NCBI GenBank assembly: GCA_019247895.1
Contig: JAFBAF010000102.1
Span: 1 to 48,860 of the forward strand
From: Parafilimonas sp.
Lineage (GTDB): Bacteria > Bacteroidota > Bacteroidia > Chitinophagales > Chitinophagaceae
Direction: 5' to 3'
DNA: 48,860 bases
Program-made: the position numbers and the translations under genes
The notes under the pieces: generated by a model
Database searches by the model: none
What the model was told of the DNA's origin: nothing
Seen by the model: the letters and a program-made list of their open reading frames with translations, nothing else
Shown here: positions 17,919 to 26,619 of the stretch, piece by piece
Layout: every line of letters begins with the position of its first letter
How positions within the stretch are numbered: position 1 is the first letter of the stretch

Positions 17919-19019
17919 TTATTCTTCTGTAGTTTCTTCAATAGCTTCATCAGTAGCATTTGCAATAATTATATTGCTCATTTTGCGCAAGGGATTGCTG
18001 TGATTTTCGTCATAAGAGGCGCGTCTTTTTATAATATCAATACATTCAAAAGTTGCAGCAAGAAAAGATGAAATATCTGCGATTCCTTTCCCTGCAATAT
18101 CAAAAGCAGTTCCATGATCGGGACTTGTTCTTACAACGGGCATACCGGCTGTAAAATTTATGCCTTCGCCAATTGCCAAAGATTTAAACGGGATCAATCC
18201 CTGGTCATGATACATGGCAAGCACCGCATCAAAATTTTGATATTGTCCTCTTGCAAAAAAAGCATCCGCACTAAATGGCCCAAATGCAAAAATGCCTTTA
18301 TCTTTTGCTTCTTTTATTGCAGGCTTTATTATTGTTTGTTCTTCGTTGCCTACCAGGCCCTCATCGCCGGCATGCGGGTTTAAACCCAACACGGCGATCT
18401 TAGGTTTTTCGACACCAAAATCTCTCTTTAAACTCTCATTTAAAATATTCAATTTGCTTGTAATGGCGTTTTTCGATATGTGTGAAGCAATATCTTTAAC
18501 GGCCACATGTTCAGTAACCAAAGCCACACGCAGGTTTGATGCAACCATCAACATTACCACATCATTCAATTCAAAAGCATGTTGCAAAAAAGGTGTGTGG
18601 CCGGTGTAGTTAAATTCATTCGATTGAATATTTTTTTTATGGAGAGGCGCTGTTACGAGCCCATTAATTTGCCCTTCCTTTAAAGCATTTACTGCAAGTT
18701 GTAAAGAAATGCGTGCATACTTTCCGCCGGTTTCATTTAGCTGGCCGGCACTTATCATTACATCTTCATCCCAGCAATTAAAAACATTCAGTTGCTTATA
18801 ATTGATCTTTGAAAAATCTTTTATGCTTTGATAAGAAAAATTTATATCGGGCAAAGATTTGCGGTAAAAATTAATGCTTTTATTGCTTGCAAAAACTATT
18901 GGCGCACATTGATCGAGGATGCGGTTATCGCTTAAAGCTTTTATGATAAGTTCAATGCCAATACCATTTAAGTCGCCGCAGGTAAATCCAATCAATGGTT
19001 TTGATTGTTCAGTATTCAT
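17919..19019 (-). CDS. pdxA: 4-hydroxythreonine-4-phosphate dehydrogenase
   Basis: 366 residues. PdxA oxidises 4-phosphohydroxy-L-threonine with NAD in the DXP-dependent route to pyridoxal phosphate. Visible signatures are GFTCGDLNGIGIE at the N-terminus, TAPLHKKNIQSNEFNYTGHTPFL (metal-binding His), LGLNPHAGDEGLVG, MYHDQGLIPFK and VRTSPDHGTAFDIAGKG. No other pyridoxine gene lies nearby. The OmpA-like gene follows 122 bases downstream on the same strand. Confidence 0.95.
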   Translation of the reverse strand: MNTEQSKPLIGFTCGDLNGIGIELIIKALSDNRILDQCAPIVFASNKSINFYRKSLPDINFSYQSIKDFSKINYKQLNVFNCWDEDVMISAGQLNETGGKYARISLQLAVNALKEGQINGLVTAPLHKKNIQSNEFNYTGHTPFLQHAFELNDVVMLMVASNLRVALVTEHVAVKDIASHISKNAITSKLNILNESLKRDFGVEKPKIAVLGLNPHAGDEGLVGNEEQTIIKPAIKEAKDKGIFAFGPFSADAFFARGQYQNFDAVLAMYHDQGLIPFKSLAIGEGINFTAGMPVVRTSPDHGTAFDIAGKGIADISSFLAATFECIDIIKRRASYDENHSNPLRKMSNIIIANATDEAIEETTEE

Positions 19020-19264
19020 CCCAATTGTTTGGGTAAAAATAAATGAATATAGAATATGAAACCGCTAAACCTAAATAACAGGCTTTGTGATTAAGCGCTT
19101 TAGCTGTTTTGAATTATCACGGTTATGCCATGTTTTTGCAACTTGTAATTTTTCTAAGAATTTTTTTTAAAACCGGTTACGTTATCATTTACTGCTGATA
19201 CCAATAATGTATATGATGCACATTAAACGCATCATCTTAATTTCTAATCATAAAAAATAAATTC

Positions 19265-19576
19265 ATGAAAAAAATCTTTTTGGCAGCCTCATTATTAATT
19301 GCTGCAACATCATTCGCAGGTATTACCAGCGCTAATGCTACTACAATGTCAGTAACAAAAAAAGGTGATGGCCAGCATATTTCACAATCGCAAGTGCCGC
19401 CACCAGTTCTTGCTTCCTTTAACGCAAACTTTCCGAATGCCGTTAACGTACAATGGGAAAAAGAAACGGAGCATGGCAGTACAACTTACCAGGCAACTTT
19501 TTTAATGAACGGCAAACGCTGGAGAGCAACATTTTCTTCAAACGGAACATTATTAAGTTCAGGCCCCAAAAGGTAA
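19265..19576 (+). CDS. Small secreted PepSY-like protein
   Basis: 103 residues. A signal peptide ends near SFAG/ANA. Then comes a single half-repeat of the PepSY_like type: PPPVLASFNANFPNAVNVQWEKETEHGSTTYQATFLMNGKRWRATFSSNGTLL. It is about half of the two-repeat protein at 10039-10449. Function unknown; such proteins are often highly expressed in Bacteroidota. A strong terminator lies 55 bases after the stop. Confidence 0.78.
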   Translation: MKKIFLAASLLIAATSFAGITSANATTMSVTKKGDGQHISQSQVPPPVLASFNANFPNAVNVQWEKETEHGSTTYQATFLMNGKRWRATFSSNGTLLSSGPKR

Positions 19577-19630
19577 GCATGGGATTATGATAATCCTGAA
19601 TGTAAAAGCTGCTTTACAGCGGCCACTATT

Positions 19631-19666
19631 AACCAGGCTTTGCAGCACAAAGCCTGGTTTTATTAT
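19631..19666 (+). terminator. Intrinsic terminator after small PepSY-like gene
   Basis: AACCAGGCTTTG (19631-19642), five-base loop, CAAAGCCTGGTT (19648-19659), then TTTATTAT. The 12-bp perfect stem ends the plus-strand transcript just before the convergent ligD gene. Confidence 0.85.
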
Positions 19667-19676
19667 ATCGTGTTCA

Positions 19677-21683
19677 TCATAACCCATTTATTTTTTCCAA
19701 TGTCTTTTTCAAATCAATTCCTTTTTCCAGCACTGGTTTAAAAATATCGCCAACATTTTTTACGCGATCAAAAATTGTAGTGATGTTGAATTGTTTTATC
19801 GTTAAACCTTTTTTTACTTCACTCCAATCCAACGGCGTTGAAACAGTTGCGCCTGGCTTTGGCCGCAAAGAATAAGGCGCAGCAATTGTTTGAATGGTTC
19901 GGTTCTGTAAAAAATCAAGATAAATTTTGCCTTTACGTTTTGACGGGTTTCTTTCCAAACTTGTAAACTCAGCAACTTCAGGATAAACCATATTTACAAT
20001 TAGTTCTGCCAGCAACTTAGATTGTTCATAGGAATATTTTGCGCCCAACGGGATATAAATGTGCATGCCGGTTGAACCCGAAGTTTTGGGATATGCAGGA
20101 ACATCAATTGCATCTAATACTTTTTTTACAACCTGCGCCACTTCAATCACCTGGTCATAAGTATTGTTGTCGTCGGGATCAAGGTCAACCACACACCAGT
20201 CAGGATTTTCTGCAGTTTGAATTCTGCTGTGCCAGGGATTCATTTCAATACAGCCTAATGATGCGATGTACATTAAACTTGCTTCGTCAGTACAAACCAA
20301 AAATTTTTTATCTCCGCTACTTTCACTTTTATAATCGTAAGTAGTTAACCAGTCGGCCACCTTGCCGCCAACATTTTTTTGATAAAAGCTTTCGCCTTTA
20401 ATCCCGTTTGGAAAACGGTTTAATGATTGCGGACGATCCTTCATGTATGGCAAAATATATGGCATGATGTTGTAATAATAATTCAGCATATCTCGCTTGG
20501 TTATTTTTTCATCAGGCCAATACAATTTATCAAGGTTCGTGAATTTTAAATCGTGACCATTAATGTTTATTGTTTCTTCTTTTGAAGTTAAAGGCAGAAG
20601 TTGTTTGGAGTTTGTAGTTTTTAGTTTGTGGTTTTTTTTGATTTGCGAATTATCGGATTCCGGATTTTTTGTTTCTGTTGTTTTTGACTTTTTAATTTTT
20701 ACTTTTGACTTATTTCTTTCATCTGCATCAACTACTTCAACATTCATTTCATTCTTTGCTTCTTTGTCTTCACGCAAACCCATAAAAACAGGATGGCGTA
20801 AAATGCCTTCGTCTGTAATTTCTGAAAACTTTATTTCGCAAACAAGTTTTGGTTTTACCCATGTTACCGGCATGTTTGTTTTTGGCTTTTTAGGGAACGG
20901 CAATTTATCAGTAACAAGGGGTGTTAATTTTTTTTCAACTTCATTCAAGCTTTTTTCATTAAATCCTGTTCCTGTATGACCGATATAAATTAATTTATTG
21001 CCTTCATATTTTCCCAACACTAATGCGCCAAAATGTTTGCGGCTTTTTCTGCCTTCAGTAAAGCCACATATTATGGCTTCAAGGCGTTTATTGTTTTTTA
21101 TTTTCAGCCATTGTTTAGTACGAAAGTTTTTTGTGTAAGTGCTGTCTGCTTTCTTGGCCATAATCCCTTCAAGTCCGCGTTTGGTTGCAAGCTCAAAAAA
21201 TTCTGTCCCTTTTTCTTCTATGTGGTCGCTGAATTTAATTACGGCATCATTCTGCGGAATAATGCTTTGCAAAATTGATTTACGTTCAAGCAGTGTAAGG
21301 TCAGTTAAATCTTTTCCATCAAGCCAAAGAATATCAAAGATGTAATATTCAAGATGCACATCTTCACCTTTTGTTGCAAAGTTTTGCAACTGCTGAAAAT
21401 TTGCAACGCCTTCTTCATTCATGGCAACAATTTCTCCGTCGAGCACAGCATCAATATTCCATTGTTTTAATGCATTTGTTACTTCAATAAATTTTTGTGT
21501 GAAAGAAAGATTGTTTCTTGAAAGGATTTCAACCTCGCCTTTGTTTAAATAACTCACCGCACGATACCCATCCCATTTTATTTCATAAATCCAGCCCGCA
21601 TCATCAAACGGTTCATCCGTTAGTGTTGCCAGCATTGGTTTTATGTGTGAAGGAAATGCAGCACGTTTTCCTTTCTTCAACAA
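19677..21683 (-). CDS. ligD: DNA ligase D, ligase and polymerase modules (separated from N-terminal part by frameshift)
   Basis: 668 residues from a TTG start at 21683. The ATP-dependent ligase core has the lysine motif EIKWDGYR (K36), then DGEIVAM and the OB-fold segment to about residue 310. A Lys/Ser/Thr-rich linker (~315-365) leads to the primase-polymerase domain at about 370-660 with WCVVDLDPDD (metal-binding Asp pair), GSTGMHIYIPLG and DFLQNRTIQTIAAPYSLR. LigD with Ku performs bacterial non-homologous end joining. No ku gene is in the window. The reading frame stays open upstream of 21683 through NFSADINELLKKGKRAAFP, typical LigD linker sequence, so the true start is probably that of the phosphoesterase part at 22420. 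Confidence 0.85.
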   Translation of the reverse strand: MLKKGKRAAFPSHIKPMLATLTDEPFDDAGWIYEIKWDGYRAVSYLNKGEVEILSRNNLSFTQKFIEVTNALKQWNIDAVLDGEIVAMNEEGVANFQQLQNFATKGEDVHLEYYIFDILWLDGKDLTDLTLLERKSILQSIIPQNDAVIKFSDHIEEKGTEFFELATKRGLEGIMAKKADSTYTKNFRTKQWLKIKNNKRLEAIICGFTEGRKSRKHFGALVLGKYEGNKLIYIGHTGTGFNEKSLNEVEKKLTPLVTDKLPFPKKPKTNMPVTWVKPKLVCEIKFSEITDEGILRHPVFMGLREDKEAKNEMNVEVVDADERNKSKVKIKKSKTTETKNPESDNSQIKKNHKLKTTNSKQLLPLTSKEETININGHDLKFTNLDKLYWPDEKITKRDMLNYYYNIMPYILPYMKDRPQSLNRFPNGIKGESFYQKNVGGKVADWLTTYDYKSESSGDKKFLVCTDEASLMYIASLGCIEMNPWHSRIQTAENPDWCVVDLDPDDNNTYDQVIEVAQVVKKVLDAIDVPAYPKTSGSTGMHIYIPLGAKYSYEQSKLLAELIVNMVYPEVAEFTSLERNPSKRKGKIYLDFLQNRTIQTIAAPYSLRPKPGATVSTPLDWSEVKKGLTIKQFNITTIFDRVKNVGDIFKPVLEKGIDLKKTLEKINGL

Positions 21684-21688
21684 TTCAT

Positions 21689-22420
21689 TTATGTCAGCGC
21701 TGAAGTTCTTTTGGGTGTCGTTTTTTTTTTCGTTGTTTTTTTTTCGGATTTCGGATTTGCGGATTGTGAATTTGACTTTTCAGCTTTTGAATTTTTAGTT
21801 TTCACTTTTTGTTCCCTGTTGCTTTTCCAAATCCTGTCGCTTGTTTTTTCAACCTGTGCAATTGTTTTTTTCGATACAACTGATTTATCTTTTTCTGTTA
21901 CATCATCATCGCTTGCATATTTATCATTATGTTTTATCAGCAGCCAACTATTTTCACCGCGGTAAGCAGTTTTCACCAATGCAAATTCACCTTTTAATTT
22001 TTTGCCGTGCATTACAAACTTTAAGCTGCCTGCATATAATTGTTTCAACAACTTTTTTTCGTTTTCTTTTTTATTGGTTGAAGGATCTTCAAGTGGTTCG
22101 TATGTTCCTTCATCCCAAACGATTACTGTTCCTGCTCCATAGTTTCCTTCAGGAATGATACCTTCAAAATCTCTGTAATCAAAAGGATGGTCTTCAACCA
22201 TCATTGCTAAGCGTTTATCAGCCGGATTTAATGAAGGTCCTTTCGGCACAGCCCAGCTTTTTAGAACGCCTTCCATTTCCAAACGGAAATCATAATGCAA
22301 ATGCGAAGCGTCATGTTTTTGCACGACAAAAATTAATTTCTCTTTTGATGTTGATTTACCGCCTTCAGGTTCCGGTGTATCATTAAAGCTGCGCTTCTTT
22401 TTATATAATGAAAGACTCAT
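21689..22420 (-). CDS. ligD: DNA ligase D, N-terminal 3'-phosphoesterase module
   Basis: 243 residues. Residues ~25-180 are the LigD phosphoesterase domain (FVVQKHDASHLHYDFRLEMEG, AVPKGPSLNPADKRLAMMVEDHP, FEGIIPEGNYGAGTVIVWD). It trims 3' ends before joining. The last ~60 residues are a Lys/Ser-rich linker containing two A tracts. The stop comes five bases before the TTG of the ligase part but in another frame. One extra A in the A10 tract (complement of 21721-21730) would fuse the two into one protein of about 915 residues, the usual Bacteroidota PE-Lig-Pol order. Phase variation, slippage, true mutation or a base-calling error are all possible. Confidence 0.85.
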   Translation of the reverse strand: MSLSLYKKKRSFNDTPEPEGGKSTSKEKLIFVVQKHDASHLHYDFRLEMEGVLKSWAVPKGPSLNPADKRLAMMVEDHPFDYRDFEGIIPEGNYGAGTVIVWDEGTYEPLEDPSTNKKENEKKLLKQLYAGSLKFVMHGKKLKGEFALVKTAYRGENSWLLIKHNDKYASDDDVTEKDKSVVSKKTIAQVEKTSDRIWKSNREQKVKTKNSKAEKSNSQSANPKSEKKTTKKKTTPKRTSALT

Positions 22421-22497
22421 TAAAATTGCTTTTTGCTAATAACTGCAAATTGTTCGCCAAGCTTATTATCGTAAGCTTTCACATTAAAGAAATAAAA

Positions 22498-22522
22498 AAC
22501 CGGCACTGGATAGTAACCGGTT
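22498..22522 (-). terminator. Terminator after sugar dehydrogenase-like gene
   Basis: On the minus strand AACCGG, a 13-base loop, and CCGGTT are followed by TTTTATTTC. It lies about 25 bases after the stop of the gene at 22545-24032. A second hairpin, AAGCTTA/TAAGCTT, lies further on at about 22460-22479. Confidence 0.65.
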
Positions 22523-22544
22523 CCTTGTGGTAAAACTTTACCTT

Positions 22545-24032
22545 CTATTTATTAACCACAAAATTTTGTGTTAAGCTTACCCTGGCAGATTGTACATGCA
22601 GCATGTACACGCCTTCATTTAATTTTAAAGAGGAAATATTCCACCTGTTTAAACCTTTAACTGCAGATTTATTTTCTGCAAATATGGTTGTTCCTGCCGC
22701 ATCAGTTATCGAAACGGAATAGTTTTCATTAGCGGGCACAGTTAATTCAATTGTAAACTGGCCTTTATTGGGGTTAGGTGAAAGTTTTAAATTAAGAGCC
22801 GCAAAATTGTTGGTGTAACCTTGTTTCCCGGCGATCTTTTGTGATGCATCTATTATATGTTCTATCATGCCGGTGCTTTCGTTTATAGCGTATAATTCAC
22901 CTTTGGTATCTTCTCCGATACTTACATAAGCAGCATCATCTTCATCAAGCATAAATACATTTAACCATGTTTGCGTATTCCTGAAAACAACGCTGTATTT
23001 GCCGGTGCAGTAATCATTATAAACATACATGCCGTACATTTTTGGATACATTGAGCCGCGATACACAAAACCGCCTGTTATTGCAGCGCAGGGATTTTCT
23101 GTATGCCCATATTCAACAATTGGAAAAGTGTAAGGCAAGCCGTTATAATCACAACCGTCGAACTTATAATTATGATTGCCTTCATAACAACTCCATCCAT
23201 AATTTCTGCCGCCTTTAGCGCCATTTTTCTGGAAATTGATTTCTTCCCATTTATCCTGGCCAACATCTGGCAGCCATAAATCGCCGGTTAATTTATCAAA
23301 GCTGAAACGGAAAGGATTGCGTAAACCGCAAGCCCATATTTCATCCCTTGCATTTGGTTTCCCGACGAATGGATTATCTGAAGGAATAGAATAATGCATG
23401 TTATTTTTTTTATCTGGTTTGTTTACATCGATCCTGATTATTTTACCCAGGAATTTTCCGAGATCCTGTGCATTATTGTGCGGGTCACCCATAAAACCGC
23501 CATCGCCGAATGTGGCGTATAAATAACCATCAGGACCAAACTTTAAACAGCCTGCTTTATGATTTACATAATTTTTTCCCTTAGGCTGGCTTACCGTTAA
23601 AAAAATTACTTCACTATTTCTTAATGCTTTATTTGGATTGTCAGGATCAACTTTAAAACGGGAAATATGACTATTACTGTCAAACCCGATATAGTTTACA
23701 TAGAAGTAAGGTGAATCAGGAAAATTTGGATGAAAAGTAAGCCCCAGTAAACCGCGTTCATCGTAGCCATCAGGAAAAATAGTAAACACTTCGTCCGTTA
23801 TATCAAGAAAGGGTTTCTGCGTAAGTTTTTTACCGGTTGAATCAATTGCCCATATTTTACCAAGCCTTTCTACAACAAATAAGCGGCTGTCGCCACAATT
23901 CGCAAGGTCAATCGGGTACTGAAAATTTTTGGCGAAAGGCGCTAATTCCAATTGGGGAAGATTGTTGATGTTTTGTGCTTTTGAAAAATACATCAGGCAT
24001 AAAAATACACAAGCGAGGATACGTGTTTTCAT
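22545..24032 (-). CDS. Secreted PQQ-type sugar dehydrogenase-like protein with T9SS tail
   Basis: 495 residues. A signal peptide ends SKAQ. Residues ~30-400 are the glucose/sorbosone dehydrogenase (GSDH, soluble PQQ) propeller: FQYPIDLANCGDSRLFVVERLGKI, DERGLLGLTFHPNF, LKFGPDGYLYATFGDGG, IWACGLRNPFRFSFD and DVGQDKWEEIN. The C-terminal ~80 residues are a type A T9SS sorting domain (LKLSPNPNKGQFTIEL, GVYMLHVQS). Related proteins oxidise sugars with PQQ, but many in this phylum are uncharacterised. It should be secreted or surface-attached. Extra cysteines around WSCYEGNHNYKFDGC may form disulphides. Confidence 0.88.
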   Translation of the reverse strand: MKTRILACVFLCLMYFSKAQNINNLPQLELAPFAKNFQYPIDLANCGDSRLFVVERLGKIWAIDSTGKKLTQKPFLDITDEVFTIFPDGYDERGLLGLTFHPNFPDSPYFYVNYIGFDSNSHISRFKVDPDNPNKALRNSEVIFLTVSQPKGKNYVNHKAGCLKFGPDGYLYATFGDGGFMGDPHNNAQDLGKFLGKIIRIDVNKPDKKNNMHYSIPSDNPFVGKPNARDEIWACGLRNPFRFSFDKLTGDLWLPDVGQDKWEEINFQKNGAKGGRNYGWSCYEGNHNYKFDGCDYNGLPYTFPIVEYGHTENPCAAITGGFVYRGSMYPKMYGMYVYNDYCTGKYSVVFRNTQTWLNVFMLDEDDAAYVSIGEDTKGELYAINESTGMIEHIIDASQKIAGKQGYTNNFAALNLKLSPNPNKGQFTIELTVPANENYSVSITDAAGTTIFAENKSAVKGLNRWNISSLKLNEGVYMLHVQSARVSLTQNFVVNK

Positions 24033-24282
24033 AAATAGATATTTAGTGTTAAAAAATGCGGAGATTCACTGTAACAATTACAATTGACAGAAGTTTGCCA
24101 TGCTAAAAAGCGATAAATTTTAAACGTGATCGCTTAATTGAGATAAAGCATTAAACTTTTCAAGGGCAACGCACAGATACGATATTAAAAAACTTATGAT
24201 TCAAAAAAAGGGTTGCTGTTAGTAAAGCATTTTTTAAATTGTTATACGATGCTGCCTTAAAAAAACTTAATCGATTATTTTA

Positions 24283-24290
24283 TATGTTTG
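24283..24290 (+). promoter_or_regulatory. Candidate -7 box (TAnnTTTG) for acyltransferase gene
   Basis: TATGTTTG lies 37 bases before the acyltransferase ATG in the divergent gap at 24033-24327. No -33 box is obvious. The rest of this gap holds nothing recognisable. Confidence 0.35.
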
Positions 24291-24327
24291 CACGCACCAA
24301 AAAATACGGCTTATCATCAGCACGGAA

Positions 24328-25455
24328 ATGAATACATCAATAACACCTGCACAAACATCAAAAAAATATAGTGTACGCAAGCTGCTTTTTCCTTACGATT
24401 CTAAAAAAGATCATTTTAAAGCATTAGATGGCTTAAGAGGAGCGGCGGTATTGCTTGTAATTTTAAGCCATGCAAGCTTACACAAAGTTTACCTGTTGCC
24501 GGGTTTAGATTTTTCAGGAATGGGTAAACCGGGCGTATTTCTATTTTTCGTGTTAAGTGCTTATTTGCTGGACAGGCAAATTATTGTTGGTTTTGTAAAT
24601 GGAAAAGCCAATGCACTGTTTTGGGCGAACTATTTTTTGCGCCGGTTTTTACGAATATTCCCGCTTTATTTAATTGCCTTACTTGTTTTTTACGGATGCT
24701 TCAAATTTGGTGTAAAAGCTTCATGGATAGATAGTATTTCAACCATCTGGAAGCACTTGACTTTGCAGGAAGGGCGCGGAATTTTCTGGAGCATTGCAGT
24801 TGAGTTTAAGTATTATTTTATCTCGCCTTTAATAATGGCTTTTTGCAATTATGTGTTGAAATGGGACTTAAAAAAAGTAACTGTTTTTCTTGTAGCACTG
24901 ATGGGCATTTCTATTTACCTCCAGGCAAAAAATAAATATGATGAAATTACACTGGTAAGATATCTGCCTGTTTTTTTAGTTGGTACATTAATATCGATAT
25001 ATGAGGTGTTGCTTGAAAAGAAAAGAGATTTAAAAGTATTTAAAAGTAAGGGTTTTGAATATGCCGGGTGGATATGCAGTGTGCTTATCATCATTTCCAT
25101 TCCTTCTGTTTACGGGCGTTTATTTTTACAGGGCGGACAAAAATATCCGTTATCCGATTCGATTTTTTATTTGCCTTATGCCATTGTATGGTCTGTTATT
25201 TTATTAGCAGCGAAGTATGGAAGCTTTCATGTTTTAAAAAGATTTTTCGAGATAACTATTATCAGGTTTTTGGGAATTGTAAGTTTTAGCGCTTACCTGT
25301 TTCATGTGCTCGTTTTAAATTTTGTTGAAATGAAAAAACTGCACATACCTAACTATATTCAATTCTATGTTTTTTTCCTCGTTGTTTGCATTACGTCTTT
25401 CTTAAGTTATGTTTTGATTGAAAGGAACCTGCAAAAAGTGCGGATTAAATATTAG
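24328..25455 (+). CDS. Acyltransferase 3 family membrane protein (OafA/YrhL-like)
   Basis: 375 residues with about ten hydrophobic segments. Family marks are KALDGLRGAAVLLVILSHAS near residue 31 (the R/H pair), KPGVFLFFVLSAYLLDRQI near residue 70, NYFLRRFLRIFPLYLIALL near 106 and GIFWSIAVEFKYYFISPLIM near 152. These inner-membrane enzymes usually O-acetylate or succinylate surface sugars such as O-antigen or exopolysaccharide; the acceptor is unknown. It stands alone, convergent with hldD, and is separated from it by strong palindromes. Confidence 0.9.
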   Translation: MNTSITPAQTSKKYSVRKLLFPYDSKKDHFKALDGLRGAAVLLVILSHASLHKVYLLPGLDFSGMGKPGVFLFFVLSAYLLDRQIIVGFVNGKANALFWANYFLRRFLRIFPLYLIALLVFYGCFKFGVKASWIDSISTIWKHLTLQEGRGIFWSIAVEFKYYFISPLIMAFCNYVLKWDLKKVTVFLVALMGISIYLQAKNKYDEITLVRYLPVFLVGTLISIYEVLLEKKRDLKVFKSKGFEYAGWICSVLIIISIPSVYGRLFLQGGQKYPLSDSIFYLPYAIVWSVILLAAKYGSFHVLKRFFEITIIRFLGIVSFSAYLFHVLVLNFVEMKKLHIPNYIQFYVFFLVVCITSFLSYVLIERNLQKVRIKY

Positions 25456-25481
25456 TCGAAAATTGATTAAAAAGTTCAACC

Positions 25482-25526
25482 ATCAGTCAGCAGATTCCCG
25501 TTAAAAACGAGAATCTGCTGACTGAT
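25482..25526. repeat. Long perfect inverted repeat (16-bp stem)
   Basis: ATCAGTCAGCAGATTC (25482-25497) pairs perfectly with GAATCTGCTGACTGAT (25511-25526), with a further GTT/AAC in the loop. It lies between convergent genes and may act as a bidirectional terminator, though no T run follows. The stem is unusually long for a simple terminator. Confidence 0.75.
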
Positions 25527-25556
25527 CTTCATGCATCGTAATTATACTAAAGCAGA

Positions 25557-25575
25557 TGCCCAATCAAGTTGGGCA
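25557..25575. repeat. Short palindromic repeat, REP-like
   Basis: TGCCCAA-TCAAG-TTGGGCA is a 7-bp stem with the sequence style (GATGCCC..TCAAG..GGGCATGACG) of dispersed palindromic repeats seen in many bacteria. It lies in the same 160-base gap as the longer palindrome. Confidence 0.55.
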
Positions 25576-25614
25576 TGACGACAAGGTTGTTAACAAATAT
25601 CAAATAAGTATACA

Positions 25615-26619
25615 CTAATAATATTTCTTCTCTCTTAAATAATTTCTTATGTAATCATTTACGCCTTCTTCAAGCGAAATAAATGCTTCTTCATAACCGG
25701 CATGCTTTAATTTCAACATCGATGCTTCTGTAAAATATTGATAAGTGTTGATCAAGTCTCCAGGCATATCTATATAAGTAATGTTTGGTTCTCTATCAAG
25801 CGCCGCAAAAGTTGCTTTAACCAGGTCATTAAATGTTCTTGCCTTGCCGGTTCCTAAATTATAAATGCCATTTTTTTCAGCAGACCATTTTGCATCAAGC
25901 ATTTCAGATGCAAGCCAGTAAATAACTTTTATGATGTCTTTTACATAGATAAAATCACGCAGTTGTTCGCCATCTTTAAACTCAGGCTTATAACTTTTAA
26001 AAAGTTTTACGCAATTGGTTGCTTCAATCTGTTTGCTGGAATGAAATATTACACTCGCCATTCTTCCTTTATGATATTCATTCGGACCATACACATTAAA
26101 GAATTTTAAGCCGGTCCAAAAAGGTGGTGCATTAAATTGTTGAACTGCCCATTTATCAAATTCGTTCTTGCTTACTCCATAAGGATTTAAAGGTTTCAAA
26201 TCATTGAGCATTCTATCATCATCATCATAACCTAAATCACCATTGCCGTATGTTGCCGCGGAAGAAGCATAAATTAGCGGGATGTTATTAGCAGTGCAAT
26301 AATTCCAAACATCCTGAGAGTATTCTTCGTTCAGTTCTTTATGAATGTTGTAATCAAATTCTGTTGTGTCTGTTCTTGCACCAAGATGTATAACGAGGTC
26401 AATTTTTATTTTTTTGTTTTCATCCAACCATTCCAGTAAAAGTTCACGGTCAACCAGGTATTTATATTTTTTGAATTTCCAGTTAGGTTCTTTTTCTGCG
26501 GAGCGGAATTTATCAACCAGCACAATATTTTCAAAATCCTGTTCATTTAAATACTGAACCATGCAACTGCCAATAAAACCTGCTGCGCCCGTAATTATTA
26601 TCATTGAATCTTTTTCCAT
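25615..26619 (-). CDS. hldD: ADP-L-glycero-D-manno-heptose 6-epimerase
   Basis: 334 residues. It is an extended short-chain dehydrogenase with the NAD(P) motif GAAGFIGS at residues 11-18 and the catalytic YGVSK. The blocks LGARTDTTE, FNVYGPNEYHKGRMASVIFH and DGEQLRDFIYVKD are specific to HldD (RfaD) among sugar epimerases. It makes the L,D-heptose donor for the lipopolysaccharide core. Its ATG overlaps the purL stop (TAATG), so the two are likely translationally coupled. Confidence 0.9.
   Translation of the reverse strand: MEKDSMIIITGAAGFIGSCMVQYLNEQDFENIVLVDKFRSAEKEPNWKFKKYKYLVDRELLLEWLDENKKIKIDLVIHLGARTDTTEFDYNIHKELNEEYSQDVWNYCTANNIPLIYASSAATYGNGDLGYDDDDRMLNDLKPLNPYGVSKNEFDKWAVQQFNAPPFWTGLKFFNVYGPNEYHKGRMASVIFHSSKQIEATNCVKLFKSYKPEFKDGEQLRDFIYVKDIIKVIYWLASEMLDAKWSAEKNGIYNLGTGKARTFNDLVKATFAALDREPNITYIDMPGDLINTYQYFTEASMLKLKHAGYEEAFISLEEGVNDYIRNYLREKKYY

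Noticed and set aside
20563-20979. Plus-strand reading frame of 138 residues opposite ligD
   Set aside because: It is Phe/Ser-rich and antisense to the Lys/Ser/Thr-rich linker of LigD, a typical shadow.
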